Below are positions 1 to 6,010 of a stretch of DNA of 6,901 bases, piece after piece. The translations under genes were made by a program, and so were the position numbers. The notes under the pieces were generated by a model that saw nothing but the letters and a program-made list of their open reading frames with translations, had not been told where the DNA came from and did no database searches. Where the stretch lies: the NCBI GenBank assembly GCA_003973505.1, contig QNXT01000283.1:1-6901 (forward strand). The letters are read 5' to 3'. This DNA is from Bacteroidota bacterium (lineage in GTDB: Bacteria > Bacteroidota > Bacteroidia > Bacteroidales > UBA1556). Within the stretch, counting starts at the first letter, position 1. Every line of letters begins with the position of its first letter.

Positions 1-795
1 TGCAGTAATACTGCTATAATCCTTAAAAACATCTCTGAAATTATAAACGAGTTCTTTTTCTTGATTCGGTCCCGTGATAGTAGTATGACCATTTGAATAT
101 ATTCTGCGAGAGTGAATCAAACTATCCAATAAATAATCATCTGTAATGCTATCATTAACCATATCTATTGACTCATTCGAAAGAAAATCCCTTAATCCCT
201 CAGATTTATAATTTTCAATGTAGAAATCATAATGTTCAATCATTTGCTTGTCGTAATATTCGGAGGTTTCATAAATATCAGTCAGATAAGCTTTAGAATT
301 ATTCGTATCACCAATGATTGTGTACAATAAAGCAATTTTCCTATTGGTCAATTGATTATCAGGATTTTCACTCAACCTAATTTTGTACTTATCAATTGCT
401 TTTGAATACAAATTCTTAGCAGAATCAAGTTGTCCCAAATATTCGTAAATCAATCCTTGAAATTCCAATCCTTCGGCATATTGATTATTCTTTTCTGTTC
501 CATTTCTTGCAGAAATCAATGCTTCTTCATAGTTTTTTAGTTTCATTTGAAGTTGAGCCTTATTCATATAGAATAAATAATTCCAAGGATATATTTTAAT
601 TGCTTTATCAATCTCTTTGATTGATTTTTGTGTCACATTCAGGTCACTAGGATATTTAATTTGGGCAAGCTCAAGTGCATTATTATGAATCTTAATTGCG
701 TAAGAAATTGCGGCTAAATATCCAATGGGAATAATCAAAATGCAAAATGCAATCAGGATGAACCTTATTTTCTTTTTATTTGTCGTTTTATCCAT
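1..795 (-). CDS. Membrane-anchored tetratricopeptide-repeat protein, 3' end outside the window
   Basis: The minus-strand frame is open from an ATG at 793-795 to the window edge: 265 codons, no stop, so the C-terminus is missing. Residues 1-10 are lysine-rich (MDKTTNKKKI) and about 11-33 form one hydrophobic helix, which suggests an inner-membrane anchor or uncleaved signal. A TPR-like half repeat lies at about 54-70. Two fuller TPR units follow at about 73-106 (WNYLFYMNKAQLQMKLKNYE, then EALISARNG) and 107-140 (EGLEFQGLIYEYLGQLDSAK, then NLYSKAIDKY). Beyond about residue 145 helical character continues, but I recognise no domain. TPRs bind proteins, so a scaffold role is plausible, but no partner or pathway can be named. 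The gene is divergent from the gldFG cluster and separated from it by 613 bases, so it is probably not part of that operon. No purine-rich ribosome site is seen; the leader is A-rich. The reading frame is well supported; the function is unknown. Confidence 0.85.
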   Translation of the reverse strand, partial: MDKTTNKKKIRFILIAFCILIIPIGYLAAISYAIKIHNNALELAQIKYPSDLNVTQKSIKEIDKAIKIYPWNYLFYMNKAQLQMKLKNYEEALISARNGTEKNNQYAEGLEFQGLIYEYLGQLDSAKNLYSKAIDKYKIRLSENPDNQLTNRKIALLYTIIGDTNNSKAYLTDIYETSEYYDKQMIEHYDFYIENYKSEGLRDFLSNESIDMVNDSITDDYLLDSLIHSRRIYSNGHTTITGPNQEKELVYNFRDVFKDYSSITA

Positions 796-811
796 GAATT
801 TTATTTCTGTT

Positions 812-839
812 ATCGTTCGGCTTTATGCAAGCCAACGAT
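812..839. repeat. Imperfect hairpin just upstream of the TPR gene start
   Basis: ATCGTTCGGCTT (812-823) pairs with AAGCCAACGAT (829-839). This gives an 11-base-pair stem with one unpaired C (818) and a 5-base loop. It sits 17 bases from the TPR start codon, on the side from which that gene would be transcribed, so it could lie in its leader RNA. Its GC content stands out against the AT-rich surroundings. A short stem with a GTT/AAC end and an extrahelical base is reminiscent of integron attC ends, but it is far shorter than a classical attC and lacks the GTTRRRY consensus. It could also be a dispersed genomic hairpin repeat or a leader RNA fold. Confidence 0.6.
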
Positions 840-1015
840 TTGACTATGCTTAGAAAATCAATTGTGCTTATAAAAAACACAAAAAACTAATTTAAACTGT
901 TTCATTTTACTTTTATGTAAATCACCCCTACTCCTAAAGGATTGCGGTTTGCACTATTGTATTTATTCAAGCGTATCGCATATTTATACTTTTTAATTAA
1001 AAAAATACTTCGGTA

Positions 1016-1097
1016 AACTTTCCAAAAGTTTTCTTTGCCAAAATATAACTATCTGATAATCACAAGACAAATGCTAAACTTTAACTTTTGGAAAGTT
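1016..1097. repeat. Pair of 15-base inverted palindromes, operator-like or element ends
   Basis: AACTTTCCAAAAGTT (1016-1030) is exactly the reverse complement of AACTTTTGGAAAGTT (1083-1097). Each copy is also a dyad by itself: AACTTT, a 3-base centre, AAAGTT. The centres are 67 bases apart and the 52 bases between hold no gene. Two dyads of this form look like binding sites for a dimeric regulator, possibly with DNA looping. A perfect inverted pair enclosing about 80 bases is also what a tiny non-autonomous element would show, but no convincing target duplication flanks it. A third reading is one long stem in RNA. The sequence does not decide between these. Confidence 0.7.
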
Positions 1098-1348
1098 CTA
1101 TCTATTAACAAGATAAAAAAATATAACGAACTATTATTAATAGGCTAAGTTATGAAAAAAACGGAGTGTTTATTTTTACAATAATTGCCAATACTCTAAA
1201 AGCATTTCTTAAAGTGAGCTATACCCATACGATTCACAAAAAAAAAAGATTGCAATACTTATTCCCACCATCAAAAATCATTAGCTGATTTAGAAAAATA
1301 AAGACCAATTAGGAATAAAAAATTTCAGAAATTTCTAAACAAAATAAG

Positions 1349-1380
1349 CCCAAATCCTATTGGGAAATTATCTACTTTTG
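1349..1380 (+). promoter_or_regulatory. Candidate Bacteroidota-type promoter for the gldFG gene cluster
   Basis: TACTTTTG at 1373-1380 matches the Bacteroidota -7 consensus TAnnTTTG exactly. It would start transcription roughly 20 bases before the ATG at 1409. A TTG lies at 1360-1362, but only 10 bases upstream of the -7 box, too close for the usual -33 element; no TTG occurs at the normal distance. A small dyad, CCCAA (1349-1353) and TTGGG (1360-1364), overlaps the spacer and could be an operator. The -7 match is seen directly; promoter function is inferred. Confidence 0.4.
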
Positions 1381-1408
1381 AAGCTCTTAAAAATTATCGA
1401 GTTAGTCT

Positions 1409-2209
1409 ATGGCAATAGTTACGCTTACAACAGATTGGGGAACCAAAGATCATTATCTTGGAAGTGTGAAGGGCAAGTTATTGAAGCATATTCCCGATGT
1501 TAATATTGTGGATATTTCTCACGACATTACGCCATTCAACATTAATCAGGCTGCGTATATTCTAAAAAGTTGTTTTCGCGACTTTCCTGATGGAACCATT
1601 CACCTATTGGGTGTCAATTCCGATGCCTCACCCGATTTCCCACACGTTGCCATAAAAGCTCATAACCAATATTTTATTGGTGCCGATAATGGACTATTCA
1701 ATTTGATTTTCGAAGAGAAACCCGAAAAAATCATTGCCTTAGAAATCATACAAGATACAGAGAAATACACTTTTTCGACTAAAGACGTATTCACAAAAGC
1801 CTGTCAAATGATTATAAATGGCACCCCCATCGAAAAACTTGGCTTCGAACGTAGCGATCTAACAAAAATGATGTCGTTTAAGCCTATTGTGGAAAACGAC
1901 AGTGATGGGCATACAAATATTATTGGCAAAATAATTTATATAGATAATTACGAAAATGCCATTTCAAATATTAGTAAAACACTGTTTGAAGAACATGCTA
2001 AAAATCGAAATTTCCGAATATCATTCAATTCATTTAAAAATGCAATAACTAAAATTTCTGACAGTTATTCTGATGTAGCTATCAGCGAGGCCTGTGCATT
2101 ATTCGACTCCAACGACTTACTAGAAATATCAGTCAATCAGGGTAATGCAGGCGGACTTTTGGGCTTAAAACAAGATACAAAGATACGAATCACTTTTGAG
2201 CCACAATAA
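1409..2209 (+). CDS. Divergent DUF62 / SAM hydroxide adenosyltransferase-like protein
   Basis: This 266-residue soluble protein belongs to the DUF62 family (SAM hydrolase, chlorinase and fluorinase relatives). Most characterised members split S-adenosylmethionine to adenosine and methionine. Family signatures are TTDWG (7-11), D14 and GSVKG (18-22), DISHDI (35-40), the N-terminal-domain ADNGL (92-96), and the C-terminal-domain NQGNAGGLLGL (243-253). The length is normal for the family. The catalytic Asp-Arg-His triad is not evident: where relatives have VDPGVGxxR this protein has VNSDASPDF (69-77), and where they have FHGRD it has FSTKD (122-126). Classical hydrolase activity is therefore doubtful; SAM or nucleoside binding may remain. 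From memory, homologues beside gldF in other Bacteroidota are similarly divergent. The ATG is chosen because TLTTDWG directly follows, as is usual at the family N-terminus. gldF starts 47 bases downstream, so co-transcription is likely. Confidence 0.88.
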   Translation: MAIVTLTTDWGTKDHYLGSVKGKLLKHIPDVNIVDISHDITPFNINQAAYILKSCFRDFPDGTIHLLGVNSDASPDFPHVAIKAHNQYFIGADNGLFNLIFEEKPEKIIALEIIQDTEKYTFSTKDVFTKACQMIINGTPIEKLGFERSDLTKMMSFKPIVENDSDGHTNIIGKIIYIDNYENAISNISKTLFEEHAKNRNFRISFNSFKNAITKISDSYSDVAISEACALFDSNDLLEISVNQGNAGGLLGLKQDTKIRITFEPQ

Positions 2210-2213
2210 CAAC

Positions 2214-2225
2214 AGTTTATAAACT
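2214..2225. repeat. 12-base perfect palindrome between the DUF62 gene and gldF
   Basis: AGTTTATAAACT is a perfect dyad starting 4 bases after the stop codon of the DUF62-like gene and ending 31 bases before the gldF start. It could be a regulator site or simply an AT-rich chance palindrome. It has no loop or T-run, so it is not a good terminator. Confidence 0.45.
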
Positions 2226-2256
2226 TAAATTGAACTCTAAAAACTAAAAACAACAA

Positions 2257-2988
2257 ATGATTGCATTGCTAAAAAAAGAGATTGCAAACTTTTTCGCCTC
2301 GATTATAGGATATATCGTCATCATTGTATTTCTAATGATTACGGGTTTATTTCTATGGGTATTTCCTATGGATTTTAATATTCTTGACTATGGTTTTGCC
2401 CAAATGGACGGCCTTTTCGTAATTGCTCCTTTTGTATTTCTATTCCTTATACCCGCCATTACAATGCGGTCGTTTGCTGATGAAAAACGTACAGGAACCA
2501 TTGAAATGCTACTCACAAAACCCTTAAGCGATTTGAAAATTGTGATGGCCAAGTTTTGGGCAGCATTTATACTTTTATTAATTGCCTTACTTCCTACCCT
2601 AACCTACTATTTCTCTGTTTATCAGTTGGGCTTTCCAGCCGGAAATGTAGATACAGGAGGAATTATTGGATCCTATATCGGACTTCTGTTTCTTGGTAGC
2701 GCATTTATTGCAATTGGCTTATTCACCTCATCGCTTACAACAAATCAAATTATTTCATTTATTCTGGCCGTTTTTATAAGTGGTTTTGTTTATGCAGGTT
2801 TCGATTTTATTTACGATATCAGCATCTTTCAAAATTTCGACCTATTAATCAAGTCATTGGGTATAAATGAGCACTATTCTTCCATCAGTAGAGGGGTGAT
2901 TGACACACGAGATATTATATACTTTATCAGTTTGATTTCGTTATTTTTATTATTAACAAAGCTTTCGTTACAGAGCAGAAAATGGTAG
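2257..2988 (+). CDS. gldF: GldF, ABC-2-type permease of the gliding-motility transporter family
   Basis: This 243-residue integral membrane protein is the ABC-2-type permease that, with GldG and the ATPase GldA, forms a transporter first tied to gliding in Flavobacterium johnsoniae. About six membrane segments are visible: roughly 14-36, 52-70, 99-120, 136-160, 164-185 and 218-237. The cytoplasmic stretch after segment 2, MRSFADEKRTGTIEMLLTKP (70-89), is the hallmark ABC-2 coupling region that contacts the ATPase. Length is as expected for the family, and the ATG is preceded by an A-rich leader (aaaaacaacaa) typical of the phylum. gldG follows after 7 bases, so translation is probably coupled. 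No ATPase gene occurs here; gldA is commonly at another locus. Homologues occur in many non-gliding Bacteroidota, so the name does not prove that this organism glides; the substrate is unknown. Confidence 0.93.
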   Translation: MIALLKKEIANFFASIIGYIVIIVFLMITGLFLWVFPMDFNILDYGFAQMDGLFVIAPFVFLFLIPAITMRSFADEKRTGTIEMLLTKPLSDLKIVMAKFWAAFILLLIALLPTLTYYFSVYQLGFPAGNVDTGGIIGSYIGLLFLGSAFIAIGLFTSSLTTNQIISFILAVFISGFVYAGFDFIYDISIFQNFDLLIKSLGINEHYSSISRGVIDTRDIIYFISLISLFLLLTKLSLQSRKW

Positions 2989-2995
2989 AGAAGAT

Positions 2996-4717
2996 ATGAA
3001 AGCAAGAAAAAAAATAGGACAAGGAAATATCATACAAATCGTAAGCATCATCTTACTGATTATCGCTGTGAACATTATCAGTTCATACAATTTTATGCGA
3101 TTCGACCTTACGGCAGAGAAACGCTATTCCATCTCTGAAACCACCAACAGCATCCTAAAAAATTTGGATGATTATATTACCATCAAGGTATATTTGGATG
3201 GCACATTACCTGCGGAGTATAAACGTTTGCGAAATGCAACCAAAGAACTTTTGGATGAATTCAGAGCTTATAATAAGGATATTCAATACGAGTTTATAAA
3301 CCCCGCTGAAAGTGAAGACAAAAAAGAACGTCTAAAACTATTTAAACAACTTGCGGAGAGTGGACTGGCATATTACAATATTCCCATCGAAAATAAAGAT
3401 GGTTTTGCACAAAAAATCATCTTTCCCAGTGCCATGATTACTTATAAAGGCAAATCCATCCCTATTACATTATTGGAAAGTGGAAGAAAGGTACCTACCG
3501 CCTCTGATTTGAATAATTCTATTCAAAACTTAGAGCTAAACTTTATGAGTGCCATTCGTAAACTTACAAGCAAGAGAATACCCACTGTGGTTTTTTCCAT
3601 AGGGCATGGTGAGGCTGATCAGGCACATACTGCCGACATAGCCATGGCTTTATCGAAATCGTATAATGTAGGTCAAATTTTGATAGATGGGAATTTTGGA
3701 GCGCTTACCAAGCGTATTAAAATGGATTCTACCAACAGTAAGCTTATCCCCCGCTATGATTTACTTATTATCGCCAAGCCCGACACAGCATTTAGCGATA
3801 AAGACCAGTTTATCATTGATCAGTATTTGATGCACGGAGGAAAAATCATGTGGTTGATTGATCATGTGCAAGCCAATATGGATAGTCTTCGCCAAAACAC
3901 TTCATTTGTTGCAATGAATAAAGACCTCCATGTGATGGAAATGCTGTTTAGTTATGGTGCACGTATAAATAGCAATCTGGTTTTGAACCGTAATGCACTT
4001 GCCATAGGAACAGCCGAAGGTACGCTTCGTACTTGGGATTATTTCCCCTTTGCTTTGCCTGTAAAAGGTTCTATTATTACCGAAAACCTGAATGCTGTAA
4101 AAACAAAATTCGTAAATAGTATTGATCTCGTAGGTTCTGATAAAGTTAAGAAAACGGTATTGCTTAAAACCGATAAAAAATCACGTATTGCACCAAGCCC
4201 CGTTTTGGTTGATTTATTTGATATTATTTATCGGGGACCAAACCCCGCACTTTATAATGCACCTCCTCAAAATATCGCTGTTTTATTAGAAGGAAAATTC
4301 ACATCGCACTTCGTGTATCGCCCAATAACTCCTGTGATTGGCAATAATAAAATGTTTGATGTATTATATGAAAGTCCGGAAACAAAGCAAATTGTAATTT
4401 CCGATGGAGATATCATCCAAAACCAGGTAATGGAAACCGCTAATGGTTTGCGTCCGCTGCCTTTAGGTTATGATCGTTATACTCAAAAGTATTTTGACAA
4501 TAAGAAGTTTATTTTAAACTCCGTAAATTATCTTTTGGGAGACGAAATAATGATTCATTTACGTAATAAAGAGTTTAAAATTCGCCTACTCGACAAGCAA
4601 AAAGTAATTCAAGGCAGATTAAAATGGCAATTGATTAATACCGTTTTTCCTGTTTTATTAATCATTTTCATGGGTATTATTATTGGATTTATACGCAAGC
4701 GTAAATACGCACGATAA
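2996..4717 (+). CDS. gldG: GldG, membrane-anchored substrate-domain subunit of the GldAFG transporter
   Basis: This 573-residue protein has a membrane helix near each end (about 12-31 and 549-566) with a large domain between, predicted outside the cytoplasm. This is the standard GldG layout (ABC-transporter auxiliary, IFT52/GldG-like). Recognisable stretches are RFDLTAEKRYSISETT (35-50), VYLDGTLPAEYKRLRNATKE (65-84), FINP (100-103), GHGE (203-206) and YDLLIIAKP through GGKIMWLID (254-289). The C-terminus is a basic RKRKYAR tail, expected in the cytoplasm. The ATG follows gldF by 7 bases and is preceded by purine-rich AGAGAAG, one of the few Shine-Dalgarno-like sites here. Role from the family: works with GldF and GldA in an ABC transporter; the cargo is not established. 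No frameshift or missing block is apparent, and the DUF4340 gene follows after 19 bases. Confidence 0.93.
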   Translation: MKARKKIGQGNIIQIVSIILLIIAVNIISSYNFMRFDLTAEKRYSISETTNSILKNLDDYITIKVYLDGTLPAEYKRLRNATKELLDEFRAYNKDIQYEFINPAESEDKKERLKLFKQLAESGLAYYNIPIENKDGFAQKIIFPSAMITYKGKSIPITLLESGRKVPTASDLNNSIQNLELNFMSAIRKLTSKRIPTVVFSIGHGEADQAHTADIAMALSKSYNVGQILIDGNFGALTKRIKMDSTNSKLIPRYDLLIIAKPDTAFSDKDQFIIDQYLMHGGKIMWLIDHVQANMDSLRQNTSFVAMNKDLHVMEMLFSYGARINSNLVLNRNALAIGTAEGTLRTWDYFPFALPVKGSIITENLNAVKTKFVNSIDLVGSDKVKKTVLLKTDKKSRIAPSPVLVDLFDIIYRGPNPALYNAPPQNIAVLLEGKFTSHFVYRPITPVIGNNKMFDVLYESPETKQIVISDGDIIQNQVMETANGLRPLPLGYDRYTQKYFDNKKFILNSVNYLLGDEIMIHLRNKEFKIRLLDKQKVIQGRLKWQLINTVFPVLLIIFMGIIIGFIRKRKYAR

Positions 4718-4736
4718 TCAAAAAAAACAAAAAGCA

Positions 4737-5816
4737 ATGAAATCAAAAAATATCATCATACTGGCCTTATCCATAATGGCCATATTATACGCAATCAACT
4801 TACTCACTGAGAGAAATAACAGTACTTTTGATAATCCATTTGTGGTGGACGACACGGCTAGCGTACAACGCATTTTTATGGTTGACAAAAAAAATAATAG
4901 TGTCGATTTGAAACGTGATGGAAATCGTTGGGTATTGAATGGTACTGAAAAGCCCATTGAAGACAATGTGCATATCATTCTCAAAACCTTGCTTTCAATA
5001 GAGATTAAAAACCCCATTGCTAAGTCAGCCTATAATAATGGAATTACCCAACTGGCTACAAACTCTGTAAAGGTTGAGGTGTATCAAAGCAAATACCGAA
5101 TAAATTTTGCAGGAATAAAACTATTCAAACATATTGAAAAAACGCATGTGTTTTATGTGGGTGGACCTACAGCCGACAATATGGGCACCATGATGAAGGC
5201 AGAAGGTGAAGATAATATCTACATTACTTACATCCCTGGATTTAGAGGCTACCTTACCGAACGCTTTAAAGCAAAACGAGCCGATTGGCTAAGCCACGAA
5301 GTTTTTTCTTACAATATCATGGATATGAAAAAAGTAAGTGTAGAATTTCCTCGTAAAGCTTTTGAATCCTATGAAATTATCAATAATGGGGATCGTAGTT
5401 TCAAATTAATACAATTAATTAACAACCAAGAAGTAACCAATTTCGACACCTTGCGTGTATTGGAAGAGTTAGCCGCTTTTACCCTAATAAATTACGAGCT
5501 ACTACTCGACAATATGACCGAAGAAACTCTAGATTCTATACAACAAACGCTACCCGTACGAATTGTTACTGTGGAAACCAAATTGGGCACAAAACGAAAA
5601 TTAAGAATGTATTATCGTCCAAACTTTGACAATAAAGAAGATATGAACGGGAAACTTTTCGAACATGATGTAGATCGCTTATATGGTTTTATCGACAATA
5701 ATAAAGAGCCTGTTACAGTTCAATATTTCGTAATTGATAATATCAGTCGGCCATTAAGCTTTTTGGTAAAAGCAGAAAATACTTTACCTCTAAATCAAGA
5801 AAACACTAAGCCATAA
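4737..5816 (+). CDS. Membrane-anchored DUF4340-family protein, possible GldFG partner
   Basis: This 359-residue protein has an N-terminal helix at about 5-22 after MKSK, then a body without further membrane segments, so it is probably anchored with its bulk in the periplasm. Features I associate with DUF4340 are the early RDGNRWVLNG (60-69), FYVGGPTADNMGTMM (139-153), YITYIPGFRGYL (162-173) and W184 followed by F190. The function is unknown. The family commonly sits beside GldG-like auxiliary proteins of ABC-2 exporters, and here the gene begins 19 bases after gldG, so a role as an extracytoplasmic accessory subunit is reasonable inference. The start is the ATG at 4737: it puts the basic tip directly before the helix and follows an A-rich leader. 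An upstream TTG at 4683 would overlap gldG and add an 18-residue polar extension, which is less likely. The C-terminal tail (NTLPLNQENTKP) is polar and probably disordered. Confidence 0.87.
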   Translation: MKSKNIIILALSIMAILYAINLLTERNNSTFDNPFVVDDTASVQRIFMVDKKNNSVDLKRDGNRWVLNGTEKPIEDNVHIILKTLLSIEIKNPIAKSAYNNGITQLATNSVKVEVYQSKYRINFAGIKLFKHIEKTHVFYVGGPTADNMGTMMKAEGEDNIYITYIPGFRGYLTERFKAKRADWLSHEVFSYNIMDMKKVSVEFPRKAFESYEIINNGDRSFKLIQLINNQEVTNFDTLRVLEELAAFTLINYELLLDNMTEETLDSIQQTLPVRIVTVETKLGTKRKLRMYYRPNFDNKEDMNGKLFEHDVDRLYGFIDNNKEPVTVQYFVIDNISRPLSFLVKAENTLPLNQENTKP

Positions 5817-5832
5817 GTTGTGTGGTGTTTTT
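5800..5832 (+). terminator. Possible weak terminator overlapping the DUF4340 stop codon
   Basis: AAAACAC (5800-5806) pairs with GTGTTTT (5825-5831), extendable by a T-G and an A-T pair, and the right arm runs into a five-T tract (5828-5832). The stop codon TAA (5814-5816) is in the loop. The stem is weak and the U-tract short, so some read-through into dnaN is likely. It is the best terminator candidate on the plus strand in this gap. Confidence 0.4.
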
Positions 5833-5860
5833 GTTAATAAACCTCTTAAATAAGATTTAA

Positions 5861-5923
5861 AAAACCTATATAATAGATTGTAAATTTTTAATAAATTTAC
5901 ATCTGTTCTAAAAAATAGGTTTT
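5861..5923. repeat. Nested inverted repeats in the dnaN upstream region
   Basis: An outer perfect 9-base pairing, AAAACCTAT (5861-5869) with ATAGGTTTT (5915-5923), encloses an inner hairpin. The inner one pairs AGATTGTAAATTT (5875-5887) with AAATTTACATCT (5893-5904): 12 pairs, one bulged T and a 5-base loop. Together they fold 63 bases into a two-level structure about 90 bases before dnaN. It could be a leader RNA fold, a two-stem terminator for the upstream cluster, or protein-binding dyads. AT-rich DNA yields chance dyads, but the nesting makes it more notable. Confidence 0.6.
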
Positions 5924-5949
5924 CAATAGTTACAGATATTTAAGAACAG
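5903..5949. repeat. Inverted repeat that competes with the nested fold before dnaN
   Basis: CTGTTCT (5903-5909) is the reverse complement of AGAACAG (5943-5949). A second pair, ATCTGT (5901-5906) and ACAGAT (5932-5937), overlaps it. Either pairing uses bases of the inner hairpin's right arm and encloses the outer right arm, so the RNA could fold in mutually exclusive ways or as a pseudoknot. Each arm is short, so support is modest. Confidence 0.45.
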
Positions 5950-5957
5950 TAATAAAT

Positions 5958-5974
5958 AGTACTAATTCAGTACT
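5958..5974. repeat. Twin AGTACT palindromes before dnaN
   Basis: AGTACT occurs at 5958-5963 and again at 5969-5974, with AATTC between. Start-to-start spacing is 11 bases, about one helical turn, so both face the same side of the DNA. The whole is also an inverted repeat. It ends 36 bases before the dnaN ATG, a suitable place for an operator or promoter element. TACTTTAT (5971-5978) resembles the -7 consensus only partly (6 of 8 positions). Confidence 0.45.
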
Positions 5975-6010
5975 TTATGTTGAAATATTAAAAATTAAAA
6001 ATAGATAAAG

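Larger units (their letters stand above)
796..1408. other. Long AT-rich gap between divergent genes, no gene seen
   Basis: This 613-base stretch has frequent stops in all frames and no recognisable protein, tRNA or rRNA. It is visibly richer in A and T than the flanking genes. It holds an imperfect hairpin (812-839), a pair of inverted palindromes (1016-1030 and 1083-1097), small perfect palindromes at 1131-1143 (CTATTA-T-TAATAG) and 1327-1336 (AGAAATTTCT), an A10-plus run near 1240-1250, and a promoter-like sequence ending at 1380. The first three items are listed separately. The length is unusual for a simple divergent promoter region, so it may contain remnants of an inserted element; that is inference. 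Confidence 0.7.

Noticed and set aside
1152..1184. Ten-codon open frame MKKTECLFLQ as a leader peptide
   Set aside because: No attenuator hairpin or T-run follows, no ribosome site precedes it, and it is over 200 bases from the next gene.
4683..4736. Upstream TTG start giving the DUF4340 protein 18 more residues and an overlap with gldG
   Set aside because: The extension is polar (MDLYASVNTHDNQKKQKA) and would push the membrane helix inward. The ATG at 4737 follows an A-rich leader and gives a normal anchor.
4718..5017. 99-residue minus-strand open frame
   Set aside because: It is antisense within the DUF4340 gene and its leader, with no recognisable domain; its hydrophobic parts mirror the sense strand.
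5831..5859. TTG (5831-5833) with TAAGATTTA 17 bases later as a dnaN promoter
   Set aside because: The -7 part does not fit TAnnTTTG without an inserted base, so it was not listed as a promoter.
5817..6010. Replication origin next to dnaN
   Set aside because: No DnaA boxes (TTATCCACA type) and no dnaA gene are visible; in this phylum dnaN is often away from the origin.
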